From JBQDBK01 sp052090825 (GTDB lineage: Bacteria > Bacillota > Clostridia > Tissierellales > Peptoniphilaceae): a stretch of 64,000 nt of DNA. Positions 17,412-26,745 of the stretch are shown here, piece after piece (position 1 is the stretch's first letter; each line of letters opens with the position of its first letter). Below the pieces are notes generated by a model, which saw only the letters and a list, made by a program, of their open reading frames with translations, was not told where the DNA came from and ran no database searches. The translations under genes and the position numbers were made by a program. The DNA is taken from the NCBI GenBank assembly GCA_052090825.1, contig JBQDBK010000009.1, forward strand, positions 7,413 to 71,412, in the 5' to 3' direction.

Positions 17412-18596
17412 CTAGTTAAAATTATTCACTAAATCAAACATAGGCAAAGCTATAGATATAAGAATAAATCCAATAAATATTGATATTATTAATATCATAA
17501 TAGATTCTATCAAAACAATAAATTTATGCTGATTAGTTTCCAATTCATATTCTAATAATTCATCTATAGACGAGACTATATCTTTCATGTTAGAAGACTC
17601 TTCTCCAACTTTTATCATAGATATTACAAGTTCTGAAAATATTTTATATTTCCCTAAAGCTCTTGATAAACTTTCTCCTCTATATAAATCTTTCAATACT
17701 TCCTCTAAACATTTTCTTAAAGCTAAATTTTCAGTAGAACTTATAATTACCTCTATTGATTCAGGTATATTTGTTCCTGAATTTAATAAAAACTTCAATT
17801 GACTTAGAAAATTTTTCACTAATATGATTTTATATACATTGATTTTTAGTTTTAAACTATCAATATATAGTTTTCCTTTAATAGTACTAAAATATAACAT
17901 AAAAAAAATTATTAAAATAAATATAAGAAAAATTATAAAAAGTATATTATGTAATATAAAACTTGAGCTATTTATCAAAATTCTTGTCAATAATGGTAAA
18001 TCCATACCATTATCTTTAAAAATTTCTGCAAAAGTTGGTAATATATTTAAAACCAAGAAATTAACTATTATTATTGTTACTATTATTAATAGTACTGGGT
18101 ATGTTAATGCATTTTTTACTTTATTTTCAAAGATAGTTCTCTTTTTATAATATTGAGATAAATTATACAATACATTAGATAAATTAGATGATTTTTCTCC
18201 AATTTTAATCATGTTTATTAAAAATATTGGAAATATTCCAGTGTTTTTAAGTGAATCACTTAATTCTTCTGCTGATAATAAATCAGAATATATTTTTAAT
18301 ATTATTTCTTTTTTCTTTCCTTTATAGTTACTAGAAATAATTTCAAAAGTATTCACTATACTAATATTAGAATTTATTAGCACATAAAGTTGGTATAAAA
18401 ATAAATATATATCATTATTATTAAAAATTTTTATATTTAGATGTAATTTTTTGTTAATTTCTATACTTTCTTTGATGCTAATTGGTCTAAGTGACATATC
18501 TTTAAGCTTATCTTTAGCTTCATTTTCATCCTTTGCATATATTGTATCTTGAATAATTTTTTTATTTTTATCGAAAGCTTTATATGTAAATCTCAT
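17412..18596 (-). CDS. pilC: Type IV pilus inner-membrane platform protein PilC
   Basis: Polytopic protein of the type II secretion F family on which the assembly ATPase acts. The 394 residues contain two T2SF repeats: the first has NISIVNTFEII and MIKIGEKSSNLSNVL, the second has GTNIPESIEVI and MIKVGEESSNMKDIV. Each is followed by hydrophobic helices, and the first about 60 residues are the soluble N-terminal domain (FTYKAFDKNKK). Its start overlaps pilB by 4 bp and the pilin follows after 11 bp. Confidence 0.95.
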   Translation of the reverse strand: MRFTYKAFDKNKKIIQDTIYAKDENEAKDKLKDMSLRPISIKESIEINKKLHLNIKIFNNNDIYLFLYQLYVLINSNISIVNTFEIISSNYKGKKKEIILKIYSDLLSAEELSDSLKNTGIFPIFLINMIKIGEKSSNLSNVLYNLSQYYKKRTIFENKVKNALTYPVLLIIVTIIIVNFLVLNILPTFAEIFKDNGMDLPLLTRILINSSSFILHNILFIIFLIFILIIFFMLYFSTIKGKLYIDSLKLKINVYKIILVKNFLSQLKFLLNSGTNIPESIEVIISSTENLALRKCLEEVLKDLYRGESLSRALGKYKIFSELVISMIKVGEESSNMKDIVSSIDELLEYELETNQHKFIVLIESIMILIISIFIGFILISIALPMFDLVNNFN

Positions 18597-20044
18597 AGTT
18601 CACCTATAGTAACTATATTTTTATAAACCTCTTCGACAGTTGTAACTCCATTTAATAAAATATTTCTCATGGATTCTTTTAAAGTCACCATTCCTTCTTT
18701 AATACAAAGTTTTCTAAATTCTTCTAAACTTATATTACTATTTATAGCTTCTTTTAACTTATCATTTAATATTAAAATTTCATATACAGCTATTCTTCCA
18801 TTATATCCATTATTACAATATTTACATCCTACATTTTTATATACATCTAAAGTCTCATTATATAATTCCACATAAGATTTATTTCTAACTTTGCATTTAC
18901 ATAATTTTCTAACCAGTCTTTGAGATATAATTCCAACTACTCCAGCTGAAATTAAATAGTTTTCTATTCCCATATCTTTTAGTCTATAGATTGCTGATGG
19001 AGAATCATTGGCATGAAGTGTGCTTAAAACTAAATGTCCTGTTATTGAAGCTCTTAAAGCAGTTCTAGCAGTATTAACGTCTCTTATTTCACCTACCATT
19101 ATTTTGTCAGGGTCTAATCTTAATATAGACTTTAAACCTGAATTAAAATCCATCCCCACCTGCTCATTTATTTCTATTTGGTTTATCCCTTCAATTTTAT
19201 ATTCTACTGGATCCTCAATAGTTATTATATTTGTTTCTTCATTTTGTAATTCCTTTAAAAAAGTTATTAATGATGTTGTCTTACCAGATCCTGTCGGACC
19301 CACGCTTAAAATCAAACCATTAGGTTGACTTATCATTTTATCAATCAATTCTTCCTGAAAACCTTTTACTCCTATTGCCGATTTAGTTAATATTGCATCT
19401 TTTTTATTTAAAACCCTTAAAACTACTTTTTCAGAAAATATAGTTGGAACTATTGCAACTCTTATATCTATTAATTTACTCCCATAATTGTAAGTAAATC
19501 TCCCATCTTGAGGAATATTTTTAACTGTATAATCCAAATTACTTAAAACCTTAATTCTATTTATCATCAATCTACTAATCGACTTATTTATTTCTATTAA
19601 ATCTTTAAGAACACCATCTATTCTTATTCTTATTTTTGAAAAGTCTTCATAAGCATCCATATGTATATCCGAAGAATTGTTTTCTATAGCGTAACTAATT
19701 ATTTCATCTAAAAACTTTATAATTTTAGAATTTGTATTTTCTATTTGAAAAGTCTCTTCGTTCTTTATTGCAGAAAGGGAAAAATCATCTAATAAATTTT
19801 TAATATTTGATAAATCTGACTTTGGATATGTATTTCTTCTATAAATCTCTAACTCATCAAAAGAACACTTATCAAATCCAACATCTTTCTTCAAAATTAA
19901 CTTTAACGAAATTTCTGTATTTTTATTATATTCAGCTATCCAAAATATAACTTTATCATCTATTATAGATTTAGGAACAACATTGTATTTATAAGAAATA
20001 TTCTTATCTACTATTTTTAGTAAATTTTCAAATAAAATATCCAT
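18593..20044 (-). CDS. pilB: Type IV pilus assembly ATPase PilB
   Basis: Hexameric extension ATPase of the GspE/PilB family, 483 residues. Walker A GPTGSGKTTS begins at 249, the Asp box is ITIEDPVEYK, Walker B is KIMVGEIRD, and the His box is STLHANDSPSA. A zinc-binding four-cysteine loop is present (KLCKCKV and GCKYCNNGYNGR). The N-terminal extension is shorter than in many PilB proteins. ATG 20044 has GAGG upstream. It is the first gene of the pilus operon behind its own promoter. No PilT retraction ATPase is encoded nearby. Confidence 0.95.
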   Translation of the reverse strand: MDILFENLLKIVDKNISYKYNVVPKSIIDDKVIFWIAEYNKNTEISLKLILKKDVGFDKCSFDELEIYRRNTYPKSDLSNIKNLLDDFSLSAIKNEETFQIENTNSKIIKFLDEIISYAIENNSSDIHMDAYEDFSKIRIRIDGVLKDLIEINKSISRLMINRIKVLSNLDYTVKNIPQDGRFTYNYGSKLIDIRVAIVPTIFSEKVVLRVLNKKDAILTKSAIGVKGFQEELIDKMISQPNGLILSVGPTGSGKTTSLITFLKELQNEETNIITIEDPVEYKIEGINQIEINEQVGMDFNSGLKSILRLDPDKIMVGEIRDVNTARTALRASITGHLVLSTLHANDSPSAIYRLKDMGIENYLISAGVVGIISQRLVRKLCKCKVRNKSYVELYNETLDVYKNVGCKYCNNGYNGRIAVYEILILNDKLKEAINSNISLEEFRKLCIKEGMVTLKESMRNILLNGVTTVEEVYKNIVTIGEL

Positions 20045-20128
20045 ATTATAGACCTCGTAAAATTAAAATTATTTTGCTTTATTTTTAAGTCATATTAGTT
20101 ATGATTTATAATTTACTATACTACTAAG

Positions 20129-20158
20129 ATTATCCCATAAAGTACAATATAGTGTCAA
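20129..20158 (-). promoter_or_regulatory. Promoter for the pilus operon
   Basis: Minus strand TTGACA (20158-20153), 18-bp spacer, GATAAT (20134-20129) with an upstream TG that makes an extended -10. The predicted leader of pilB is about 78 nt. It lies only 5 bp beyond the topA terminator. Confidence 0.6.
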
Positions 20159-20163
20159 GAATA

Positions 20164-20203
20164 TTAAAAAGAATAGTAGGAAATATACCCCCCTACTATT
20201 CTT
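20164..20203 (-). terminator. Terminator after topA
   Basis: Minus strand 12-bp stem AAGAATAGTAGG / CCTACTATTCTT (20203-20192 and 20180-20169) followed by TTTTTAAT. The topA stop codon is inside the first arm. Confidence 0.88.
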
Positions 20204-22271
20204 CATTAGTATTTTCTCTATAGTCGCATGTTTTATTGTTACATTTTATAATCTTTGAATTTCTATTTTGTTTGACAGTTAAAATATCTCCACATTTAGG
20301 ACATTTTTTATCTATAGGTTTATTCCATGAAACAAAATCACATTCTGGATAATTATTACATCCAAAAAATTTTCTTCCTTTTTTACTTCTTTTTACTACT
20401 ATATCTCCGCCACATTTAGGGCATTTAACATCAATTTTTTCAATTAATGGTTTCGTATTTCTACAGTCTGGAAAACCAGGACATGCTAAAAACTTGCCAT
20501 ACCTACCCATCTTAATTACCATATTCCTACCACATTTTTCACAAATTTCGTCTGTTACTTCATCTTTAATCTCTACTTTTTCTATACTTTGTTCAGCTAT
20601 TTTTAAATCTTTTTCTAGCTGTTCATAAAATAAGGTAATTAAATCCTGCCACTTCATTTTTCCTTCAGCAATCTTATCTAAATTATCTTCCATATTCGCA
20701 GTAAACTTTTCATTTATTAAATCACTAAAATTATCGCATAAAATATCATTTACTGTTAACCCTAGTTCTGTTGGCATTAATCTTTTTTCTTCTATTACTA
20801 CATAATATCTAGATAATAGAGTGCTAATAGTTGGTGAATAGGTTGAAGGTCTTCCTATTCCTAACTCTTCTAACATTTTTATTAAACTAGCTTCATTATA
20901 TCTTGCTGGAGGTTGAGTGAAATGTTGTATTTTACTTACTTCCTTAGCTTGTAATACATCATCAATTTCTAAATTCGGTAATATATTGTCCTTTTCTGTG
21001 GAAAATTCATATACTTTTAAAAATCCGTCAAAAGTTATTTGAGATCCTGAAGATTTAAATACTTCTAAGTTAGAAATAATTTCTAAACTCATTGTATTAT
21101 AAAGGGCTGCTTTCATCTGAGATGCTACAAATCTTTTCCATATAAGAGAATATAGTTTAAATTCATCTTTAGATAAAGAATCTTTTATACTATATGGGGT
21201 TTTACTAACGTCAGTTGGTCTTATACATTCATGGGCATCTTGAATATTAGAAGCTTTCTTTGCTACTTTTCTTGCCCCTACATAATTTTTCCCATATTCT
21301 TCTTCTATGAATTTCATTAAATTATTCAATGCTTCATCTGAAATTCTTGTAGAATCTGTTCTCATATATGTTATTAAACCAACTTGTCCTACTTTCGGTA
21401 AAGAAACACCTTCATATAGGCTTTGAGCAACCATCATAGTTTTTTTAGTTGAAAAATTAAGTCTTTTTGATGATTCTTGTTGCAAAGTTGATGTTGTAAA
21501 AGGTGAAGCTGGTGATTTCTTTCTACTACCTTCTTTTATATTTTTTACTATAAAATTATTTTTATCAATTTTATTTAAAATATTAATTGCTTCTTCTTCA
21601 TCTTTTATTTCTTTTTTTACTATTTTATTACCTTGGATACTTCCATAATATTTTGAATTAAAAGCTTTTCTATTTTTCTTAAGTACCGCTTCTATTGTCC
21701 AATATTCTTCTGAAACGAAGTCGTCAATTTCTTGTTCTCTATCGCAAATAGACTTCAAGACAACCGATTGAACTCTACCAGCAGATAATCCATTCTTCAC
21801 TTTTTTCCATAATAAAGGACTTATTTTATAACCAGCTAGTCTATCCAATATTCTTCTAGCCTGTTGAGCATCAACTAAATCCATATCAATTGTTCTAGGA
21901 TTTTTAATTTGTTTTTTCACTGTTTCTTTTGTTATTTCATTAAAAGTAACCCGACTTTTATCATCTATGTCCATTCCTAAAATATAACTCAAATGCCAAG
22001 ATATAGCTTCTCCTTCTCTATCTGGGTCAGTTGCTAAAAAAATTTTATCTGCTTGTTTAGCTTCTTTTTTTAAACTTTTTATCAATTCACCTTTTCCCCT
22101 AATATTAATATATTTAGGTTCAAAATTATTTTCTATATCTATTCCCAATTTACTTTTTGGTAAATCTCTAATATGTCCAACTGAAGCAACAACTTTATAA
22201 TTTTTCCCTAACATTTTCTTTATAGTTTTCGCTTTAGTTGGCGATTCAACTATCACTAAATTTTTAACCAA
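20196..22271 (-). CDS. topA: DNA topoisomerase I
   Basis: Type IA topoisomerase that relaxes negative supercoils. The 691 residues are the usual Firmicute length. The Toprim domain opens with LVIVESPTKAKTIKKML and has ATDPDREGEAISWHL; the active-site tyrosine is in ITYMRTDSTRIS. Three C-terminal zinc-ribbon modules follow (CEKCGR..CPGFPDC, CPKCGG..CNNYPEC, CPKCGD..CNNKTC). The start codon is TTG at 22271 with AAGGAA eight bases upstream. In many relatives topA directly follows dprA; here those genes lie about 28 kb apart. Confidence 0.97.
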   Translation of the reverse strand: MVKNLVIVESPTKAKTIKKMLGKNYKVVASVGHIRDLPKSKLGIDIENNFEPKYINIRGKGELIKSLKKEAKQADKIFLATDPDREGEAISWHLSYILGMDIDDKSRVTFNEITKETVKKQIKNPRTIDMDLVDAQQARRILDRLAGYKISPLLWKKVKNGLSAGRVQSVVLKSICDREQEIDDFVSEEYWTIEAVLKKNRKAFNSKYYGSIQGNKIVKKEIKDEEEAINILNKIDKNNFIVKNIKEGSRKKSPASPFTTSTLQQESSKRLNFSTKKTMMVAQSLYEGVSLPKVGQVGLITYMRTDSTRISDEALNNLMKFIEEEYGKNYVGARKVAKKASNIQDAHECIRPTDVSKTPYSIKDSLSKDEFKLYSLIWKRFVASQMKAALYNTMSLEIISNLEVFKSSGSQITFDGFLKVYEFSTEKDNILPNLEIDDVLQAKEVSKIQHFTQPPARYNEASLIKMLEELGIGRPSTYSPTISTLLSRYYVVIEEKRLMPTELGLTVNDILCDNFSDLINEKFTANMEDNLDKIAEGKMKWQDLITLFYEQLEKDLKIAEQSIEKVEIKDEVTDEICEKCGRNMVIKMGRYGKFLACPGFPDCRNTKPLIEKIDVKCPKCGGDIVVKRSKKGRKFFGCNNYPECDFVSWNKPIDKKCPKCGDILTVKQNRNSKIIKCNNKTCDYRENTNEE

Positions 22272-22308
22272 ATTTACACTTCCTTAATGTTTTAAATTAA
22301 CTTCATCT

Positions 22309-22337
22309 ATAATATCAACAAAATAAAAACTCTTCAA
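22309..22337 (-). promoter_or_regulatory. Promoter for topA
   Basis: Minus strand TTGAAG (22337-22332), 17-bp spacer, TATTAT (22314-22309). About 30 nt of leader before the TTG start. The rest of the 22338-22443 gap holds only AT-rich sequence. Confidence 0.5.
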
Positions 22338-22443
22338 GAATTATATTATTTAAATTAGTTATTATGTATAATCTAACATATTTTTTATATTATTTAAAAC
22401 ATAAGATTTATAAAATTAGTTATTTAATTTAACTTTTAATTTA

Positions 22444-22484
22444 TTAATAAAAAACTCTTGTCCTTGACAAGAGTTTTTTATTAA
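22444..22484 (-). terminator. Terminator after rubrerythrin
   Basis: Perfect 19-bp stem: TTAATAAAAAACTCTTGTC (22444-22462) and GACAAGAGTTTTTTATTAA (22466-22484), loop CTT. It overlaps the last codons of rbr and has T-runs on both sides. Confidence 0.92.
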
Positions 22485-23026
22485 TATTCAAGAAATACTT
22501 TTGATTTAGCTCCACATATTGGGCATGATTCTTCATTTTCATCAAAAGTTATATATCCACAAACTGGACACATAAATATTTTATCTATTTCTAAATCTTT
22601 TCCCTGATCTACTGCTTCTTTAGCTTCTTTATATTTTTCAGCATGAACTTTTTCTGCATCTACTGCATATTTCATTGCTTTTATAGCTTCTTTTTCTTCT
22701 TGCATTTCTGCAACAGCTATATAGGCTGGATACATTTGGTTACTTTCAAATAATTCTCCATTTCTTGCAGCTTCAAGATTTTCAGAAGTATTTCCTATCC
22801 CAAATCCTGCCATGGAAACTACTGGAAAATCACCTTTAACATCTTTTAAAGCTTTAAAATGAAGTGTAGCATGAACTCTTTCTGCATCTGAAGTAGCTTT
22901 ATAAAGTCTTGCAACATTCTTAAAATCATTTTTTTCAGCCTCTTCACCCCATATGATATATCTCATATGTGCCTGAGATTCTCCACCAAAAGCTGATCTT
23001 AAATTTTCACTTGTCATTTGATTCAT
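22481..23026 (-). CDS. rbr: Rubrerythrin
   Basis: Cytoplasmic peroxide-reducing protein of anaerobes. The ferritin-like four-helix domain with the diiron ligands spans about residues 1-140 (FGGESQAHMRYIIWGEEAE, then SDAERVHATLHF, EMQEEKEAI, and DAEKVHAEKY). The C-terminal rubredoxin-like FeS4 domain has CPVCGYI and CPICGAKS. The length of 181 residues is below that of classic rubrerythrin (about 191) but complete. It is a single-gene unit between its own promoter and a strong terminator and marks the organism as oxygen-sensitive. Confidence 0.96.
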   Translation of the reverse strand: MNQMTSENLRSAFGGESQAHMRYIIWGEEAEKNDFKNVARLYKATSDAERVHATLHFKALKDVKGDFPVVSMAGFGIGNTSENLEAARNGELFESNQMYPAYIAVAEMQEEKEAIKAMKYAVDAEKVHAEKYKEAKEAVDQGKDLEIDKIFMCPVCGYITFDENEESCPICGAKSKVFLEY

Positions 23027-23062
23027 TTTTTTACCCCCTTAAATTTTACACCATTTTAATAT

Positions 23063-23091
23063 ATTATATCTAAATTTTTAATTATATTCAA
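23063..23091 (-). promoter_or_regulatory. Promoter for rubrerythrin
   Basis: Minus strand TTGAAT (23091-23086), 17-bp spacer, TATAAT (23068-23063), about 37 nt upstream of the ATG. A strong GGGGG ribosome site lies just before the start codon. Confidence 0.65.
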
Positions 23092-23106
23092 GGAATATTA
23101 AGAAAA

Positions 23107-24174
23107 TCAACTGACAACGCTTAGTTTTTCTGCCTGGTCACTTGTTGACAAAGCATTTATTATATCATCTAAGTCACCATCAGTTATATCATCAATTTTA
23201 TGAAGTGTTAAATTTATTCTATGGTCTGTAACCCTACCTTGAGGATAATTATAAGTCCTTATTCTTTCTGACCTATCTCCTGTACCTATTTGTGACCTTT
23301 TTTGGTTAGATAATTCATCATTTTGTTCCTGTTGTTTTAAATCAAAGAGTTTTGTTTTTAAAATCTTCATAGCTTTTTCTTTGTTTTTTAATTGTGATTT
23401 TTCATCTTGACAAGATATTACTATTCCTGTTGGTAAATGAGTCAATCTTACAGCTGAATCTGTTGTATTTACTGACTGACCACCATTACCTGAAGACCTA
23501 AAAACATCAAATTTAATTTCTGACATATCTATATCTATTTCCACATCTTCTGCTTCAGGTAAAACAGCTACTGTTGCAGTAGACGTGTGTATTCTTCCAG
23601 AACTTTCAGTTTCAGGTACTCTTTGAACTCTATGAACACCTGATTCATATTTAAGTTTAGAATAAGCCCCATTTCCAATTATCATAAATATTACTTCTTT
23701 ATAACCACCTATACCAATTTCATTCGTAGCCATTATATCGGTTTTCCAGCCCATTCTTTCAGCAAATCTCATATATTGTCTAAACAAAACGCCAGCAAAT
23801 AGAGCAGCTTCGTCTCCACCTGCTCCAGCCCTTATTTCTACTATTACATTTTTTCTATCATTAGGATCTTTAGGTATTAGCAAAATTTTTAACTCATCAT
23901 CTAATTTAGCTAAGTTTTCTTCATCACTCTTGATTTCTTCTTTTACTAATTCCTTTAAATCATCATCTAATTTTTCTCCTAACATTTCTTTATTTTCTTT
24001 TAGATGATTTTCAACATTTTTGTATTCTCTATACTTAAGAACTATAGGTTCAATTTCAGCGTGTTCTATAGCTGTTTTTTGGTACAATTTAGAATCGTTA
24101 ATAACATTCATATCCATTAAATCATTTTCAAGTTCTTTATATCTTTTTTCAAATACTTCTAAATTCTCGTACAT
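23107..24174 (-). CDS. prfA: Peptide chain release factor 1
   Basis: Reads UAA and UAG stop codons and triggers peptide release. The 355 residues contain the GGQ loop (SSGNGGQSVNTTDSAVRLTH) whose glutamine is methylated by PrmC, and the PxT-type stop codon-reading region (VHRVQRVPETESSGRIHTS). The ATG with GGAG upstream lies inside prmC, overlapping it by 26 bp, so translation is coupled to the enzyme that modifies it. Confidence 0.97.
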   Translation of the reverse strand: MYENLEVFEKRYKELENDLMDMNVINDSKLYQKTAIEHAEIEPIVLKYREYKNVENHLKENKEMLGEKLDDDLKELVKEEIKSDEENLAKLDDELKILLIPKDPNDRKNVIVEIRAGAGGDEAALFAGVLFRQYMRFAERMGWKTDIMATNEIGIGGYKEVIFMIIGNGAYSKLKYESGVHRVQRVPETESSGRIHTSTATVAVLPEAEDVEIDIDMSEIKFDVFRSSGNGGQSVNTTDSAVRLTHLPTGIVISCQDEKSQLKNKEKAMKILKTKLFDLKQQEQNDELSNQKRSQIGTGDRSERIRTYNYPQGRVTDHRINLTLHKIDDITDGDLDDIINALSTSDQAEKLSVVS

Positions 24175-25009
24175 TAATTTCTCCTTTAGTCGCTATTAAT
24201 ACTCTATCATTTCCAGATAAATCTTTAAAACAATAAGTTTTATAATCTTCTAATAAGTCTGTAATTAAATTTTTTTGATTATATCCTATTTCTAAAACTA
24301 AAAATCCATTTTTATTTAAATGTTTATCTAAATTCTTAATAATCTTTCTATAAAAATATAATCCATCTTTTCCCCCATCTAAAGCTAATCTGGGTTCAAA
24401 ATCTTTAATTTCAATCTGTAAGTTTTCTATTTCTACACTTTCTATATATGGTGGATTTGAATATATTATATCAAATGTTTCATTTATATTTGAATAAATA
24501 TCACTTTGAACTATTTTTATATTTTCTAGTTTATAATTATTTATATTAGTTATAGTATTATTTATGGCTTCTTCAGATACATCAACTCCAGTATAGTCTA
24601 TATGACTTCTTTCTAGTCCCATAGTCACTGAAACTATTCCTGAACCAACTCCTATTTCTAGTAAATTTTTTATATTATTTTTATCAATTATATATTTTAA
24701 TACATCGATACTAATTTCCGTATCTTTTCTTGGTATCAAAACTTTTTTATTTATTTTAAATTCTCTACCATAAAAATGTGCTGAACCTAAAATATAAGCC
24801 AAAGGTTCTCCATTTTTTCTTTTTTCCATAATACGAAAAAATTTATCTTTCTCTTTCTTTCCTACCTTTTCTTCCCCATGAACTAAAAGATAAGAAATGT
24901 CTTTTTCTAATATATCAGCTAATATATTTCTAACTTCTATAGACGAATTGGAATACCGATTATCTTTCAAATATTCTAAACCGCTTTTTATAAGATCATT
25001 TATTTCCAT
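24149..25009 (-). CDS. prmC: Release factor glutamine methyltransferase PrmC
   Basis: S-adenosylmethionine-dependent N5-glutamine methyltransferase acting on the GGQ of release factors. It has 286 residues: a helical N-terminal domain, then LLEIGVGSGIVSV (SAM binding) and the diagnostic IYSNPPYIE, with LDGGKDGLYFYRKI near the end. GGGAGAG precedes the ATG and the start overlaps the upstream DUF1385 gene by 10 bp. Confidence 0.95.
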   Translation of the reverse strand: MEINDLIKSGLEYLKDNRYSNSSIEVRNILADILEKDISYLLVHGEEKVGKKEKDKFFRIMEKRKNGEPLAYILGSAHFYGREFKINKKVLIPRKDTEISIDVLKYIIDKNNIKNLLEIGVGSGIVSVTMGLERSHIDYTGVDVSEEAINNTITNINNYKLENIKIVQSDIYSNINETFDIIYSNPPYIESVEIENLQIEIKDFEPRLALDGGKDGLYFYRKIIKNLDKHLNKNGFLVLEIGYNQKNLITDLLEDYKTYCFKDLSGNDRVLIATKGEINVREFRSI

Positions 25010-25935
25010 ATATCACTCTCTCCCTTTTCAGGAAGTACTGATTTTAAACTTGCTATAGCTACTTCAATCATTGATTCATCGGGTTCTTTTACCGTTACAA
25101 GAGACTGGATTTTTAACCCTGGAATAGCAAATAATTTACAAATTTTAGAATCACTTTTCCCTATAAATCTATTAATTTCATAAGATATACCTGCTACTAA
25201 AGGAAAAGCTAACAGCCTTGATAAGATTCTAATAATTGGAGATGGCCATCCAAAAAAAGTTAAAACCACTATGCTTATCATCATAACCATGAATAAAAAA
25301 CTTGTTCCACACCTAGGATGAACTATGGGGTATTTTTTTACGTTTTTTACTGTTAACTCTTCACCTGCTTCATAACATGTTATAGATTTATGCTCTGAAC
25401 CATGATACATAAAGACTCTTTTTATATCTTCTAATTTTGAAATATAATATAAATATATTCCAAATATTATAAATCTTAATAATCCCTCTACTAGATTTAA
25501 AATTATACTTGACTGATTATATTTATTTAGGAGTCCAGCAATCATACTCGGTAAAATAAAAAATAAAATACTAGCTATGATAAAAGATACTAGCACAGTT
25601 ATAGCAGTTATAATTGAATCTTTTTTATCTTTAAAAATTTTATCTAAAAAACCATCTTTTCTATCTATCTCAGCTTCTTCCCAAAAAGAAGCTGAATATG
25701 TTAAAGCATTAACCCCTATAGTCATAGCTTCTATTAGTTTATATGCTCCTCTTAATATAGGTAGCTTCAATATTTTATATTTGTCAGAGATATCTCTTAA
25801 CTTGTCGACCTTTAATTCTATATCTCCATCCGGCTTTCTAACAGCTATGGCTAACTTTGAAGGGCCTTTCATCATAACCCCTTCTATAAGAGCTTGCCCT
25901 CCTATTGTAGTTTTAAAATTACTACTTATCTTCAT
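25000..25935 (-). CDS. YqhQ-like DUF1385 membrane protein
   Basis: A 311-residue protein of the DUF1385/YqhQ family, function not established. The N-terminus GGQALIEGVMMKGP is the family hallmark. Hydrophobic segments occur at about 108-132, 145-165 and 215-250, and the conserved HGSEHKSITCYEAGEELT and HPRCGTSFLFMVM segments contain His/Cys/Glu that could bind metal. In clostridia the gene is typically found with rpmE, prmC and prfA, as here. Confidence 0.88.
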   Translation of the reverse strand: MKISSNFKTTIGGQALIEGVMMKGPSKLAIAVRKPDGDIELKVDKLRDISDKYKILKLPILRGAYKLIEAMTIGVNALTYSASFWEEAEIDRKDGFLDKIFKDKKDSIITAITVLVSFIIASILFFILPSMIAGLLNKYNQSSIILNLVEGLLRFIIFGIYLYYISKLEDIKRVFMYHGSEHKSITCYEAGEELTVKNVKKYPIVHPRCGTSFLFMVMMISIVVLTFFGWPSPIIRILSRLLAFPLVAGISYEINRFIGKSDSKICKLFAIPGLKIQSLVTVKEPDESMIEVAIASLKSVLPEKGESDIWK

Positions 25936-25956
25936 ATATTAAAATTTCTCCTAAAG

Positions 25957-25986
25957 TGAAAAATGGTTAGCTACTAGCCAACCATT
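25957..25986 (-). terminator. Terminator after rpmE
   Basis: Minus strand stem AATGGTTGGCTA / TAGCTAACCATT (one G-T pair) followed by TTTTTCACTTT. The following yqhQ may still receive read-through. Confidence 0.75.
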
Positions 25987-26197
25987 ACTTATTTCTTTTA
26001 TATTTACTATTGAATTTCTCAATACGTCCGCCTTGGTCAGCCAACTTTTGTTTCCCAGTGAAGAATGGATGACATTCAGAACAAACTTCAACTTTTAAAT
26101 CTTCTTTTACTGAACCTGTTTTAAAAGTATTCCCACAAACACAAGTTACAGTAGCTTCTTTATATTCAGGATGAATATCTTTTTTCATACCTAACAA
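25985..26197 (-). CDS. rpmE: 50S ribosomal protein L31 (zinc-binding type)
   Basis: A 70-residue ribosomal protein starting MLGMKKDIHPEYKEATVTC. Cysteines in TCVCGN and EVCSECHPFFTGKQK are the zinc ligands, so this is the C+ form that also stores zinc. The C-terminus GGRIEKFNSKY is conserved. AGAAGGAG precedes the start, and a dedicated promoter plus terminator surround the gene. Confidence 0.95.
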   Translation of the reverse strand: MLGMKKDIHPEYKEATVTCVCGNTFKTGSVKEDLKVEVCSECHPFFTGKQKLADQGGRIEKFNSKYKRNK

Positions 26198-26217
26198 CTC
26201 CTTCTAGTAATCTCAAT

Positions 26218-26267
26218 TAATTATTTTATCATATTATAAAAATATTTTCAAATAATTATTTTATCAT
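26218..26267 (-). repeat. 15-bp direct repeat across the rpmE promoter
   Basis: TAATTATTTTATCAT (plus strand) occurs at 26218-26232 and again at 26253-26267, 35 bp apart. One copy covers the -10 box and the other begins just upstream of the -35 box, reaching the end of the DUF4342 gene. Confidence 0.6.
26223..26251 (-). promoter_or_regulatory. Promoter for rpmE
   Basis: Minus strand TTGAAA (26251-26246), 17-bp spacer, TAAAAT (26228-26223), about 26 nt upstream of the ATG. Confidence 0.5.
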
Positions 26268-26698
26268 TTTTTCATAGATCTAATATATTCTTTTAAATCT
26301 ATAACTTCTTTATTGGACATAATAATTTTAAATTCATAATCTTTTTCTAAACCTATACCAAAGCCTAAAATTGCAGCAAGTGGAGAAAGGACAACGCCTA
26401 TTGCTGAAACTGTTAAAGATAATGAAAGAACAGTTTCTCCGTCTTTTTCTACGATTAACTTACTAGCATTACCTTTTTCCCAAATATCTTTTATAGCTTT
26501 TTTTATATCTTCAAAATTTATAAAATCTTTCTTTGTATTTCCATTATTTTCACTTGACGTAAATAAACTTATTGATGAATTAATAGATTTAATCGCTAAA
26601 TCCACATCTCCATCAGAATCTAAAAGAGCCAATCTAACTATATCATATGATGCACCTGTTACATTAATAACATAATCTATTTTTTCCATACTTATCAT
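26264..26698 (-). CDS. DUF4342 / UBA-like domain protein
   Basis: A 144-residue protein. Residues 1-40 resemble a UBA/TS-N helical domain (VINVTGASYDIVRLALLDSDGDVDLAIKSI, like the N-terminus of EF-Ts). Residues about 60-144 match the DUF4342 pattern (DIKKAIKDIWEKGNASKLIV, then SLSLTVSAIGVVLSPLAAIL), with one hydrophobic segment. AGGAGG lies eight bases before the ATG. It sits 47 bp after ktrA on the same strand. Function unknown. Confidence 0.75.
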   Translation of the reverse strand: MISMEKIDYVINVTGASYDIVRLALLDSDGDVDLAIKSINSSISLFTSSENNGNTKKDFINFEDIKKAIKDIWEKGNASKLIVEKDGETVLSLSLTVSAIGVVLSPLAAILGFGIGLEKDYEFKIIMSNKEVIDLKEYIRSMKK

Positions 26699-26745
26699 AA
26701 TTATCGCCTCCTACTATTTTATACCCTTTAAAAATTAAAATAAAA

